NCBI RefSeq assembly: GCF_045920555.1
Contig: NZ_CP174509.1
Coordinates: 5,828,001 to 5,892,000 of the forward strand
DNA from: Pseudalkalibacillus sp045920555
GTDB lineage: Bacteria > Bacillota > Bacilli > Bacillales > Fictibacillaceae
Reading direction: 5' to 3'
DNA length: 64,000 nucleotides
The notes under the pieces were generated by a model. The model saw only the letters and a program-made list of their open reading frames with translations, was not told where the DNA came from and searched no databases. This document shows positions 51,897 to 60,642 of the stretch, piece by piece (the first letter of the stretch is position 1; every line of letters begins with the position of its first letter). The position numbers were made by a program, and so were the translations under genes.

Positions 51897-53189
51897 CTAT
51901 AATTCTAATATTTCACCGATTTTTCTCTTTAAGTCTTGATCTTCTATTGTCTCTATCAGATCCGATGGATAATACAACTTATGGTCGGTCCGTTTTTTAC
52001 CCGATATGGCTTCGACAACCGTAGACTCCCTGGACAACTCCCGATATTCCCCGCTCTTCATCAACAAGTGGATCGGCAGGCGTTCTTCTTCCTCACCTGG
52101 GCGATAAAAGTCATAAGGCAGGTCTGACGATGAATCGACAATCAAATAGTAATCCGGGTCGATATTCGCTTTGACGAAATAGGTGTAGAGTCGGTGCCAA
52201 TGCTCCATATGGACGTTTGGATTGAATTCCATGTACTTGAAAAGACGGCGATTCAAAAACCGCTCACAAAGATCACTTAATATCTCATCTTTCTCTTCCT
52301 GCCATGCCTGGAAATAAAACTGGATGATCCCTTCGTCAAGCTTGATATAATCATCCAAATCGACATCATCATTAAATAATGAAACGAAATGGACCGGCTC
52401 CAACTTAAAGGTATAGCCTTCTTTGTGGAGAGCCTTCGCACGATGGAGAATTTTTGAAAGAATGACTTCCGCACTACGAGTCACTGGATGAAAATATACT
52501 TGCCAATACATTTGATATCGGCTCATTATATAGTCCTCTACAGCATGCATCCCGCTATGTTTGATGACGACCTGATCTTCTTTCGGGCGCATGACTCTCA
52601 AAATCCTTTCAATATCGAATTGTCCGTAGCTGACCCCTGTAAAATAAGCATCACGAAGCAAGTAATCCATCCGGTCTGCATCAATCTGGCTTGAGATCAT
52701 ACTGACGACGAGCTTATTTTCATAAGTTTTCGCAATGACTTCGGAAACTTTACGTGGAAAGTCATCATCCACCTTTTTTAAGACGCTGTTCACTTCTGTA
52801 TCACCAAGGATGATCGATTGCGTGAAATTTTCGTGGTCAAGATTGAATACTTTTTCAAAGGAATGTGAATAGGGACCATGCCCGACGTCATGCAATAGTG
52901 CAGCTGCTAAACAAAGGATGCGCTCTTCATTGTTCCAATGCGGCCTGCCCTGAAAGATTTCAATGATTCGGCGGACGATTTCATACACCCCTAATGAATG
53001 GCTGAACCGGCTGTGTTCTGCACCATGAAAGGTTAAAAACGTCGTTCCGAGCTGCCGGATCCTTCTCAATCTTTGGAATTCCTTTGTTCCGATCAAATCC
53101 CAAATAATGCGGTCACGTACGTGAATGTATCTGTGTACAGGATCTTTAAATACTTTTTCTTCGTCTAATTGTTGCAGCATATAGCTCAT
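51897..53189 (-). CDS. ywfO: HD-domain phosphohydrolase (YwfO-like)
   Basis: A 430-aa HD-superfamily protein with EHSRFSHSLGVYEI, the HD pair in ALLHDVGHGPYSHSFE and a distal Asp in QIDADRMDYLLRD, i.e. the dGTPase-like/SAMHD1-like arrangement. B. subtilis YwfO, at this locus, has been linked to nucleotide hydrolysis. I chose ATG 53189 by similarity of the N-terminus to YwfO; the frame runs 21 codons further without a good start, and the ribosome-binding site is poor at any of them. Confidence 0.85.
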   Translation of the reverse strand: MSYMLQQLDEEKVFKDPVHRYIHVRDRIIWDLIGTKEFQRLRRIRQLGTTFLTFHGAEHSRFSHSLGVYEIVRRIIEIFQGRPHWNNEERILCLAAALLHDVGHGPYSHSFEKVFNLDHENFTQSIILGDTEVNSVLKKVDDDFPRKVSEVIAKTYENKLVVSMISSQIDADRMDYLLRDAYFTGVSYGQFDIERILRVMRPKEDQVVIKHSGMHAVEDYIMSRYQMYWQVYFHPVTRSAEVILSKILHRAKALHKEGYTFKLEPVHFVSLFNDDVDLDDYIKLDEGIIQFYFQAWQEEKDEILSDLCERFLNRRLFKYMEFNPNVHMEHWHRLYTYFVKANIDPDYYLIVDSSSDLPYDFYRPGEEEERLPIHLLMKSGEYRELSRESTVVEAISGKKRTDHKLYYPSDLIETIEDQDLKRKIGEILEL

Positions 53190-53469
53190 CGCCTGACTTG
53201 ATACCCCTTTCTTCTTACACCTGACTGAAGAAGCTGCGTCTATATTGGTCAAATGAAATTCATATTCATGTTGTTTTTGACAATGTTTTAATTATATATT
53301 CTTCAAAATGAAATGAAAACCTCTTCGAAAATCGGAAAAGCCAAGTTCCATTACATGACATGGAGTACAGTCATAGTAAAAATTTTTTTGCGGAAAATAA
53401 GGTTCCTAGAGTACTAAGTACAAGAGAGAAAATATAAAAATAAAAAATTCAAGCGGCAAATGACGAAAT

Positions 53470-53507
53470 AAAAAAACTGACCGGAGGAAGTAGTCCTCTC
53501 AGTCAGC
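53470..53507 (-). terminator. Terminator of the symporter gene
   Basis: Minus strand CTGACTGAGAGGA-(4 nt)-TTCCTCCGGTCAG followed by seven Ts, shortly past the symporter stop. Confidence 0.88.
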
Positions 53508-53530
53508 TCTTAGCCGTGATTTTGTAATTT

Positions 53531-54778
53531 TTAAATATCTAGATCTGGTGTCTTTTGCGGGGCACCGCCATGCTTTTCTTCAGATTTTGCAACTATGACA
53601 GCGCAAGATGCGTCGCCTGTAATATTTACAGCGGTTCGGGTCATATCTAACAATCGGTCGACACCAAGCACAAGTCCGATCGCTTCCACCGGGAGCCCTA
53701 CTTGTTTTAAGACCATCGCAAGCATGATCAACCCTACACCCGGCACACCTGCTGTACCAATACTTGCTAGTACCGCCGTAAGGACAACTGTGATAAGCTG
53801 CGTCAAGGAAAGATCAACCGCGTAAACTTGGGCGATGAATACTGTGGCAACCCCCTGCATGATCGCTGTACCGTCCATGTTGATCGTCGCTCCAAGCGGC
53901 TGCACGAAGCTGCTGATCTGTTTCGGTACATTCAAGTTTTCCTGTGCAGTCTTCATCGATACAGGAAGCGTACCGCTACTGCTGGATGTACTGAAGGCAA
54001 CAGACATCGCTGGTGCGAAGCTTTTGAAAAATTTGAGCGGATTCATCTTTCCTAATGTTGAAACGGCTGTTCCGTAGGTGATAATAGCATGCAAGAGCAA
54101 TGCAAGCAGTACTGTTCCGAAATATAAGCCCATTGCTTGCAGTGCATCTAAGCCGAAGCTTCCGACTGCAGACGCGATCAATGCGAATGCACCATAAGGA
54201 GCAAGGATCATAACAATATTGACAAGATACATCAAAATATCATTACCTTCTTCAAGTAATCGACGTACACCTTTTGTCTTTTCACCTAACACCGCAACCG
54301 CAAAACCTACAAAGATGGCAAAGGCTATGATCTGGAGCATATCCCCTTTCGCCATGGCATCAATCGGGTTTGTCGGAATGATGTTCAATAATGTATCAAC
54401 GACTGGTGGTGCTTCTTCGGCTTTAAAATTAGCCTGGCCTTGTGTATCGAACCCTCCACCTGCACCCGGCTGGATCAAATACGCTAATCCAAGGCCGATG
54501 ACAATCGCGACTGTCGTAGTGATCAGGAAGTAACCGATCGTTTTCCCGCCGATACGACCCAGCTTTTTCGGATCCCCAATACCTGCTGCACCAAGTGCAA
54601 TCGAGAAAAAGACAATTGGTACGACCAGCATTTTAATTAGATTCAAGAAGATCGTTCCGACTGGGCCGAAAACAAATTTATCTAGTGTTTCAAATAAATC
54701 GGCTGCAAATAAATTAAGTACGATTCCGACGATAATACCTAAAATCAGACCGATTATGATTTGGACGCTTAACTTCAT
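53531..54778 (-). CDS. Dicarboxylate/amino acid:cation symporter (GltP family)
   Basis: A 415-aa DAACS-family symporter with eight helices and two re-entrant loops. Family marks are the serine-rich AFSTSSSSGTLPVS, the NMDGTA sodium/substrate loop, GTAGVPGVG and DRLLDMTRTAVNITGD. Substrates in the family include glutamate, aspartate, C4-dicarboxylates, serine/threonine and cystine, and I cannot choose among them. ATG 54778 has a perfect AGGAGGAG. It sits between ywfO and lipL and is not part of an operon. Confidence 0.9.
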   Translation of the reverse strand: MKLSVQIIIGLILGIIVGIVLNLFAADLFETLDKFVFGPVGTIFLNLIKMLVVPIVFFSIALGAAGIGDPKKLGRIGGKTIGYFLITTTVAIVIGLGLAYLIQPGAGGGFDTQGQANFKAEEAPPVVDTLLNIIPTNPIDAMAKGDMLQIIAFAIFVGFAVAVLGEKTKGVRRLLEEGNDILMYLVNIVMILAPYGAFALIASAVGSFGLDALQAMGLYFGTVLLALLLHAIITYGTAVSTLGKMNPLKFFKSFAPAMSVAFSTSSSSGTLPVSMKTAQENLNVPKQISSFVQPLGATINMDGTAIMQGVATVFIAQVYAVDLSLTQLITVVLTAVLASIGTAGVPGVGLIMLAMVLKQVGLPVEAIGLVLGVDRLLDMTRTAVNITGDASCAVIVAKSEEKHGGAPQKTPDLDI

Positions 54779-55071
54779 ATTTTCTCCTCCTATCTAATGT
54801 GATGCGCTATTGGCTATTTTCTTATGCTTAAAGAATGTTGTCAAATGGTAATATAAAACATCTCGCATGTTTATGCAAAGTCTTTCTTGTTAGAACATTG
54901 ATATGTAAGCGTTTGTAATATTATTCCTTTCTAGGAAAAAGCAAAAACCTCTCTGTCCACCCCCCTTTTTATTTATGTATAAAATCTCCAGTCCACATAC
55001 ATTTCAATCCTCTATTCCCTTTTCTGACATAAGTTAACCATAGAAATTTCGACAAAAAAGTATTCGTAAGC

Positions 55072-55100
55072 GAAACGAATTTTACAGGACATGCTATAAT
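55072..55100 (+). promoter_or_regulatory. Promoter of lipL
   Basis: TGCTATAAT (55092-55100) is an extended -10 located 33 bases before lipL. The -35 region is weak. The 54779-55133 gap has no other feature I can support. Confidence 0.5.
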
Positions 55101-55133
55101 AGAACGGTTGAGGTTATTAAAGGAGCTTTAGTA

Positions 55134-55976
55134 ATGGAAGAAATGATAAAAAGTATATTGGCGCAGCCGGAATGGCGTATTATAGACCAAACGACATTGG
55201 GAGAATCATTCCACGCACTCCAATCATTTGCCATGGACGACACACTATGCAGTTCAATCGGCAGTGAGGACTCCCCTCCTACCGTCCGTGCATGGGTACA
55301 TCCGAAAACCATCGTATTAGGTATCCAGGACAGCCGATTGCCGAACCTTACCGAGGGCGTCCAATACCTTAAAGAACAAGGATATGAAGTCATCGTCCGA
55401 AATTCAGGCGGCTTAGCAGTCGTACTCGATGATGGAGTACTGAACCTTTCGCTTGTGCTTTCTGAAAAAGAGCAAAAGATCGATATCGACTTAGGATATG
55501 AGGCCATGGTCTACCTTACCGAGGAACTGCTGAAGCCTTATGGACTAGCTTTCGAAAGAAAAGAAATCAGCACGTCTTACTGTCCAGGAAAGTATGATTT
55601 GAGTATTGACGGGAAGAAGTTTGCAGGTATATCACAACGCCGTTTGCGCGGCGGCATTGCAGTCCAGATCTATTTGTGTGTAAATGGTTCGGGCTCAGAG
55701 CGTGCAGAGTTGATCCGACAATTTTACGAACGGGCAAAGGATGGGCAGGAGACGAAATTCACCTACCCTTCTGTCGATCCGAATGTAATGGCCTCTTTAT
55801 CAGAGCTGGCAGATACTCCAATCAAAGTTTCTGATCTCATGAAAGGCTTATTACTTTTCTTAAAGGAGCAAAACTCGGATCTGCTCTCCTCCCACCTATC
55901 CATATCGGAGATCAATCAATATGATTTTTATTTGAAACGTGTGGTTGAACGAAACAAAAAAGCACTGGATCGTTGA
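55134..55976 (+). CDS. lipL: Octanoyl-[GcvH]:protein N-octanoyltransferase LipL
   Basis: Moves the octanoyl or lipoyl group from GcvH to the E2 subunits of 2-oxo acid dehydrogenases. The 280-aa biotin/lipoate-ligase-fold protein has the catalytic Cys150 in STSYCPGKYDLS, the same number as in B. subtilis LipL, RNSGGLAVV and the lysine in DGKKFAGISQRR. Synteny lipL-pta-hemQ also matches (B. subtilis ywfL). ATG 55134 follows AAAGGAGC. Confidence 0.94.
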   Translation: MEEMIKSILAQPEWRIIDQTTLGESFHALQSFAMDDTLCSSIGSEDSPPTVRAWVHPKTIVLGIQDSRLPNLTEGVQYLKEQGYEVIVRNSGGLAVVLDDGVLNLSLVLSEKEQKIDIDLGYEAMVYLTEELLKPYGLAFERKEISTSYCPGKYDLSIDGKKFAGISQRRLRGGIAVQIYLCVNGSGSERAELIRQFYERAKDGQETKFTYPSVDPNVMASLSELADTPIKVSDLMKGLLLFLKEQNSDLLSSHLSISEINQYDFYLKRVVERNKKALDR

Positions 55977-56017
55977 CGGGCTTTGCTCCAACAACGCAGG
56001 ATAAATAAATGAGAAGT

Positions 56018-56069
56018 TGGGGCGTCCCATAAGTGTCTGACACTTTATATTGGGATAGCCCCGTTTTTT
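56018..56069 (+). terminator. Terminator of lipL, with GTGTCTGACAC core
   Basis: GGGGC and TCCCA arms pair with TGGGA and GCCCC around AAGTGTC-TG-ACACTT, followed by six Ts. The hairpin contains the GTGTCTGACAC palindrome also seen at 28.2 kb. Confidence 0.85.
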
Positions 56070-56098
56070 ATTAAAAGAGAATAGATTCGGAAAAGAGT

Positions 56099-56427
56099 TT
56101 GTTAAATATCACCCAATACCAGGAATTTTCTAAAGAATGGAGAATGATTCCGAAATTGCCGAACCTCATTGGGATTATTGGGCTGTCACTACTGGAAAAA
56201 ATGAAAATGAGGGGAATGAAGGAGGTATTGGAAAGGGACCGAACGATTTTCCCCACGGAACTCGTATTCAAATTGAAGTAGATTCGATTGAAGAAGCTAT
56301 TTCTAAAGCTAAAAACAATGGTGCGATGGTAGTAAGAGATAAAATGGAGCTTGAGGATTTTTATCTTGCATACCTGGTAGACCCTGTCGGGCTTGGGCTG
56401 GGTCTTATTCAAAAAAATAAACGATAG
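56099..56427 (+). pseudogene. VOC (glyoxalase/bleomycin-resistance) family remnant
   Basis: From 56137 one frame reads MENDSEIAEPHWDYWAVTTG and on to VDSIEEAISKAKNNGAMVV and LVDPVGLGLGL, the C-terminal two-thirds of a VOC-superfamily protein. The preceding bases in another frame give EFSKEWRM, which matches the usual EFYxxVFGWxM just before this point, so a small deletion/frameshift separates the two. The true N-terminus and a ribosome-binding site are gone. Not functional, or a 96-aa fragment at most. Confidence 0.65.
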
Positions 56428-56465
56428 TCGACAGGAATTAAATTGGAAACGGGTGTTTATTACAT

Positions 56466-56501
56466 AAAAGGGGCAGATCCAAAAAGAGTCAGCCCCTTTA
56501 A
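56466..56501. terminator. Bidirectional terminator between VOC remnant and pta
   Basis: AAAGGGGC is inverted as GCCCCTTT around an imperfect centre, with A and T tracts on both sides. Confidence 0.75.
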
Positions 56502-56564
56502 ACGTTTATAATGATGTAGATTGTGGTTATTTGCCTATCACTATCAAACGAGTCAGAACGATGA

Positions 56565-57536
56565 TTACCGTGCTTGCATGGCTGTAATCAAGGATAATTT
56601 ATAAACATCCTCACTGTTACACCCTCTTGAGAGGTCGTTCACAGGTTTATTCAAACCTTGAAGAACAGGACCGATCGCTTCATAGCCGCCTAAGCGCTGC
56701 ACCATTTTATACCCGATGTTTCCAGATTCCAACCCAGGAAAGACGAATACATTCGCTCTTCCTTCAAGCGGTGAATCAGGTGCCTTCTTAGCGGCTACTT
56801 CCGGGACGAACGCAGCATCGAATTGAAGTTCACCATCTACAGGGAAATCAGTGCCGACTTCATCCAAAATTGCAACTGCATCGATCACTTTCTGGGTCTC
56901 AGCTGATTTCGCTGAACCTTTTGTAGAGAAGCTGAGCATCGCAACTCTTGGATTGAGGCCGAAAACACGCGCAGTTTCTGCACTTGTTACTGCGATTTCC
57001 GCTAAATCCGTTGCCTTGGGATCGATATTGATCGCACAATCGGCAAAAATGTAGCGTTCATCTTGTTTAACCATTAAGAATGCGCCTGAAGTACGTTTGA
57101 TGCCTTCTTTCGTCTTGATGATCTGAAGGGCAGGACGTACAGTATCAGCAGTAGAATGGGCCGCACCGCTTACGAGCCCTGCAGCTTTATCCATATAGAC
57201 GAGCATGGTCCCGAAATAATTGACGTCCTGTAAAATTTCTCTCGCTTCAGGTTCATTGACTTTCCCTTTACGGCGTTCCACGAACAGTTTCACCATTTCC
57301 TCAAAACCTTCATAGGTATCAGGAGAAAGGATATCGACAAGATCGAGGTCAAGACCTTTCCTTTCCAGCGTAGTCCTGATGATAGCCTGGTCTCCGATCA
57401 GAATTGGTCTCAAAATCTTCACTTCAGCCAAACGGACAGCCGCATCAATGATCCGAGTATCCTCTCCTTCCGGAAAAACGATTGAAGGATATATCGCTCT
57501 AAGCTTCTGCTCCATCGCCGTAAACATATTGCTCAT
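56565..57536 (-). CDS. pta: Phosphate acetyltransferase
   Basis: Converts acetyl-CoA and phosphate into acetyl phosphate during acetate overflow. The 323-aa protein is the short Pta form, with KIVFPEG-like SIVFPEGEDTRI, NYFGTMLVYM, SGAAHSTADTVRPALQ, FADCAINIDP and PVNDLSRGCN. ATG 57536 follows GAGGAGG. A cre-like site lies 130 bases upstream, as expected for a CcpA-activated gene. Confidence 0.96.
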   Translation of the reverse strand: MSNMFTAMEQKLRAIYPSIVFPEGEDTRIIDAAVRLAEVKILRPILIGDQAIIRTTLERKGLDLDLVDILSPDTYEGFEEMVKLFVERRKGKVNEPEAREILQDVNYFGTMLVYMDKAAGLVSGAAHSTADTVRPALQIIKTKEGIKRTSGAFLMVKQDERYIFADCAINIDPKATDLAEIAVTSAETARVFGLNPRVAMLSFSTKGSAKSAETQKVIDAVAILDEVGTDFPVDGELQFDAAFVPEVAAKKAPDSPLEGRANVFVFPGLESGNIGYKMVQRLGGYEAIGPVLQGLNKPVNDLSRGCNSEDVYKLSLITAMQAR

Positions 57537-57665
57537 GTTAACTCCTCCTCTTTTATAGGAACTGCATACGTTTATTTCAAGGTTTTTTGATCACTTTAAA
57601 TGACTCTATCTTTTTCATTTCCTACAATACTCTTTTTTATCCCTGTACGAAACCAAAAACCTTCA

Positions 57666-57679
57666 TGTAATCGCTTTAC
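57666..57679. promoter_or_regulatory. cre-like site upstream of pta
   Basis: TGTAATCGCTTTAC matches the CcpA consensus TGWAANCGNTNWCA at 12 of 14 positions on either strand. B. subtilis pta is activated by CcpA from an upstream cre. The match alone is modest. The remaining gap 57537-57890 shows nothing else except an extended -10 for hemQ (TGATATGAT at 57832-57840). Confidence 0.4.
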
Positions 57680-57890
57680 TGAAGAAGTTTTTCATTTCAC
57701 AATTCTCTTAACCTTTCGATTGATTTTTGAAACACATATGGAAATATACGGAGACTGTCTAACCCGATGAAATAGGAAAGCTATGACTTTTTTGTTAAAG
57801 TCAGTCCACTCTTTTTTGGTTTGAAGGGATTTGTGATATGATGGAAACGGAAAAAATACTGTTCTTCAATGAGATAAAGGAGTGTCTACT

Positions 57891-58637
57891 ATGAACGAAG
57901 CGGCTAAAACCCTGGATGGCTGGTATTGCTTACATGATTTTCGTACGATGAATTGGGCAGCTTGGAAGTCCATCTCAAGTGACGAACGTGAGCATGCGAT
58001 CCAAGAACTACTTACTTTTCTTGAAAAATGGGAAGTGACAGAAGCACAACAAAGAGGAAGCCACGCCTTTTACTCCATCGTTGGACAAAAAGCGGACTTC
58101 ATGATGATGCTTCTCCGTCCGACCATGCAAGAGCTTAATGAAATTGAAACAGCATTCAACAAAACGACATTTGCAGAATATACGGTTCCGGTATACTCGT
58201 ATGTTTCAGTCGTAGAGTTGAGTAACTATATGGCTTCTAAAGATGTGGACCCTGAAACCGATCCAATGATTCAAGGACGTTTGAAGCCTACTCTTCCTAA
58301 GTGGGAACATATTTGCTTCTATCCTATGGACAAGCGTCGAGAAGGCAATGACAACTGGTATATGCTTTCCATGGATGAGCGTCGCGATATGATGCGCAGC
58401 CACGGTATGATTGGACGGGGTTATGCTGGGAAAGTGAAACAAATCATCACCGGTTCGGTTGGTTTCGACGATTGGGAGTGGGGTGTAACTTTATTCGCCA
58501 ACGACGTCCTTCAGTTCAAAAAGCTCGTTTATGAAATGCGTTTTGATGAAGTAAGTGCACGTTTTGGTGAATTCGGATCATTCTACGTAGGAAACATCCT
58601 ACCGAACGAAAAAGTCAGCTCATTCTTAGCTGTATAA
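57891..58637 (+). CDS. hemQ: Coproheme decarboxylase HemQ
   Basis: Last enzyme of the Gram-positive coproporphyrin-dependent haem pathway: it decarboxylates coproheme III to haem b. The 248-aa chlorite-dismutase-like fold shows the catalytic Tyr144 in ICFYPMDKRR and the haem-binding His171 in MRSHGMIGRGYAGKV, close to the Tyr145 and His172-174 of characterised HemQ. It lacks the arginine of true chlorite dismutases as far as I can see. ATG 57891 follows AAAGGAG; an upstream GTG is three codons earlier. Divergent from pta, as in B. subtilis. Confidence 0.93.
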   Translation: MNEAAKTLDGWYCLHDFRTMNWAAWKSISSDEREHAIQELLTFLEKWEVTEAQQRGSHAFYSIVGQKADFMMMLLRPTMQELNEIETAFNKTTFAEYTVPVYSYVSVVELSNYMASKDVDPETDPMIQGRLKPTLPKWEHICFYPMDKRREGNDNWYMLSMDERRDMMRSHGMIGRGYAGKVKQIITGSVGFDDWEWGVTLFANDVLQFKKLVYEMRFDEVSARFGEFGSFYVGNILPNEKVSSFLAV

Positions 58638-58640
58638 TAA

Positions 58641-58727
58641 AGAAAACTTGGCGAGGCCAACCCTTGTGAAGGTCAAGCCTTAGTTGCCCTTATATTGAAG
58701 AAAGTATTTTATACTTTCTTTAAATGT
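58641..58727 (+). repeat. GGCTGAGCC-type repeat, second full copy
   Basis: AGAAAACTTGGCGAGGCCAA to the 10-bp arm inverted repeat AAGAAAGTAT around TTT; compare with 39095-39200. Confidence 0.65.
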
Positions 58728-58743
58728 TAAAAAATCTCAAGGA

Positions 58744-58774
58744 ACAGCCCTTCTATGAAAGGGCTGTTTTTTTA
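58744..58774 (+). terminator. Terminator of hemQ
   Basis: ACAGCCCTT-(6 nt)-AAGGGCTGT then six Ts. A repeat lies between it and the hemQ stop. Confidence 0.92.
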
Positions 58775-58827
58775 ATCTTAATTAATACTGTATGCGCATT
58801 TTCACTCAATCGAAGAAACCAGTTGAG

Positions 58828-58985
58828 CATGAAAAAACAGATTGAATTGCTTTATGAACATTTCATACGGACAGTTTAGCACTAAAAAACGGTTGGAGTT
58901 GCTCTATGAACACTTCATACGGACAGTTTAGCACTAAAAAACGATTGGGTTGCTCTATGGACACTTCATATGGACAGTTGAGGCT
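58828..58985 (+). repeat. Tandem repeat of about 52 bp, three copies
   Basis: The unit contains CACTTCATACGGACAGTT, AGCACTAAAAAACG, and TTGCTCTATG. Two complete copies start at about 58857 and 58909 (52 and 51 bases); a degenerate part precedes them and a truncated one follows. Frames through it are artefacts. It lies between hemQ and cwlJ. Confidence 0.75.
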
Positions 58986-59017
58986 TTTTGAAAAGGGCAA
59001 ATTTTCTCCCTGTCCAT

Positions 59018-59047
59018 CAACATTTTCTGTCTTATCTATCATACCTA
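59018..59047 (+). promoter_or_regulatory. Candidate sigma-E promoter of cwlJ-gerQ
   Basis: CAACATT, 15 bases, CATACCTA. The -10 matches sigma-E CATANNNT-type except its last base, and the -35 fits five of seven. B. subtilis cwlJ is made in the mother cell from sigma-E. Confidence 0.45.
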
Positions 59048-59081
59048 TAGTAAGTGAAAGCCTACTTTTGGAGGTGGCATC

Positions 59082-59513
59082 ATGGGAGTAGTGAAGGCAA
59101 CTCAAAAAGATATCGAGACGCTTGCCAGATTGATGAGGGCTGAGGCAGAAGGCGAAGGGAAGCAAGGGATGCTCATGGTCGGAAATGTCGGAGTCAATCG
59201 GGTAAAGGTCCGCTGTCTGGACTTTAAAGACATTAATTCAATTCAAAGAATGGTCTTCCAATCTCCGGGTGGATTCGAAGCGACTCAGAAAGGCTATTTT
59301 TATCAGGGAGCCAGGCAGAGCGAAATCAAATTGGCGAAAAAAGTGATTGCAGGGCAACGTTTCCACCCTGCGGAATTCTCTTTATGGTTCTTCAAACCCC
59401 CAGGAGCTTGTCCTGGGCAGTGGTTCAACCAGTGGAATGCAGGGCGATTCAAATCACATTGTTTCTATAAGCCTACTGAAGCAGACTGTGCTGGAGTCTA
59501 TTCTACGTTTTAG
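59082..59513 (+). CDS. cwlJ: Spore cortex-lytic cell wall hydrolase CwlJ
   Basis: Degrades the spore cortex during germination, especially with Ca-dipicolinate. The 143-aa protein has the SleB/CwlJ hydrolase domain from the first residues: RLMRAEAEGEGKQGM, with the conserved glutamates, then GNVGVNRV, GYFYQGAR, FSLWFFKP and SHCFYKPT. It has no signal peptide, as in B. subtilis CwlJ (142 aa), which is placed in the coat from the mother cell. ATG 59082 has GGAGGTGG. gerQ follows and is needed for its localisation. Confidence 0.95.
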   Translation: MGVVKATQKDIETLARLMRAEAEGEGKQGMLMVGNVGVNRVKVRCLDFKDINSIQRMVFQSPGGFEATQKGYFYQGARQSEIKLAKKVIAGQRFHPAEFSLWFFKPPGACPGQWFNQWNAGRFKSHCFYKPTEADCAGVYSTF

Positions 59514-59585
59514 TAGTCATAACTTATCCGAGCGTCGAGTATACCTGTTTAATAGGGAGTATCATTGAAGATGGGGAGGTTTGTT

Positions 59586-60029
59586 ATGAACTATCCGAAT
59601 TATCGTCAGAACCAAAACAACATGCAGGGGATGCCAGGAAATCAAGGGATGCCAGGCATGCCGGGAAATCAAGGTATGCAAGGTATGCCTGGCCAATTCC
59701 CTTCCGGATTTCCTGGTGCAGCACAAATGAATGGCCAACTCCCGGTTGAACAGTCGTATATTGAAAATATCCTTCGATTGAACCGGGGTAAAGTCGGAAC
59801 ATTTTATATGACATTCGATGGCAATCCGAAATGGCCTGCAAAGATTTTCAAAGGCGTTATAGAAGCTGCCGGGCGTGATCACATCATCATCAGTGATCCT
59901 GAGACAGGGAAACGTTATTTATTGTTGATGGTTTACCTGGACTATGTCACGTTTGATGAAGAAATCGAGTACAGTTATCCGTTCAATCAGGCTGCAGCGG
60001 GACAAATGGCGACTTACTCTCCAAGGTAG
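59586..60029 (+). CDS. gerQ: Spore coat protein GerQ
   Basis: Coat protein required for CwlJ localisation and a substrate of transglutaminase cross-linking in B. subtilis. The 147-aa protein has a low-complexity, collagen-like N-terminus (GMPGNQGMPGMPGNQG) and a conserved C-terminal domain (IENILRLNRGKVGTFYMTFDG, IISDPETGKRYLLLMVYLDYVTFDEEIEY). ATG 59586 has GGGGAGG; the frame extends upstream but without a better site. It follows cwlJ, matching B. subtilis cwlJ-gerQ (ywdL). Confidence 0.94.
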   Translation: MNYPNYRQNQNNMQGMPGNQGMPGMPGNQGMQGMPGQFPSGFPGAAQMNGQLPVEQSYIENILRLNRGKVGTFYMTFDGNPKWPAKIFKGVIEAAGRDHIIISDPETGKRYLLLMVYLDYVTFDEEIEYSYPFNQAAAGQMATYSPR

Positions 60030-60032
60030 GTT

Positions 60033-60079
60033 AAAAAGGGCGTATCCACACCTGGATTTGTGTGGAAGCGCCCTTTTTT
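60033..60079 (+). terminator. Terminator of gerQ
   Basis: AAAAAGGGCG and TCCACAC arms pair with GTGTGGA and CGCCCTTTTT, then Ts; it starts four bases after the gerQ stop. Confidence 0.92.
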
Positions 60080-60095
60080 CATTTAATGAAAGTCT

Positions 60096-60155
60096 ATTAT
60101 CTCGACAACACAGGAATTATCTCGACAACTACGAAATTACCCCGAAACTCAAAAA
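60096..60155 (+). repeat. Tandem array D: three 20-bp units
   Basis: Units at 60096, 60116 and 60136 start ATTATCTCGACAAC, ATTATCTCGACAAC and ATTACCCCGAAAC, followed by A-rich tails. Register is exactly 20 bases. It lies just downstream of the gerQ terminator. Confidence 0.7.
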
Positions 60156-60186
60156 GTGGCCCAAAAAATTCGAGCCACCCTGCTTT

Positions 60187-60558
60187 CTAAACTTTCAATA
60201 TTACAATGATGATCAGGACCCAGCTGATGATGAAAGCTAGTCCGCCAAATGGCGTTATGATCCCTAACTTCGAAATCCCGCTTACACTCAATACATAAAG
60301 GCTGCCGGAGAATAAGATGATCCCTATGAGCATGATCCATCCTGCAGTCCCGATCATTGAGGAATTCGGAAATTTATCAGCTAAAAATGCGACGACAAAA
60401 AGTCCGAGTGAGTGAAAAATATGATATTGAACCCCTGTTTTATACACATCCATCATCTTGGCAGATAACTTCGATTCAAGACCATGAGCTCCGAAAGCTC
60501 CCAGGACAACTGAAAGTCCCGCATTTAATGCACCTAGAAGAATAAATAATTTGAACAT
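60187..60558 (-). CDS. ywdK: DUF423 membrane protein (YwdK-like)
   Basis: A 123-aa protein with four membrane helices. DUF423 marks: GALNAGLSVVLGAFGAHGL, YHIFHSLGLFVVAF, GWIMLIGIILFSGSLYVL. The function is unknown. The match to B. subtilis YwdK is by domain and location after gerQ. ATG 60558 has AAAGGAG. Confidence 0.9.
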   Translation of the reverse strand: MFKLFILLGALNAGLSVVLGAFGAHGLESKLSAKMMDVYKTGVQYHIFHSLGLFVVAFLADKFPNSSMIGTAGWIMLIGIILFSGSLYVLSVSGISKLGIITPFGGLAFIISWVLIIIVILKV

Positions 60559-60642
60559 GATCCTACTCCTTTTGGAATCGTAGATTATCGATATACTGCT
60601 TCCTCAAGTGTAATGAAAATTTGTACACTTGCCAACAGAGGT

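Noticed and set aside
58863..59165. Repeat-containing frames on both strands (SYGQ and CPYEV repeats)
   Set aside because: They come from the 52-bp tandem repeat, and one overlaps cwlJ in antisense.
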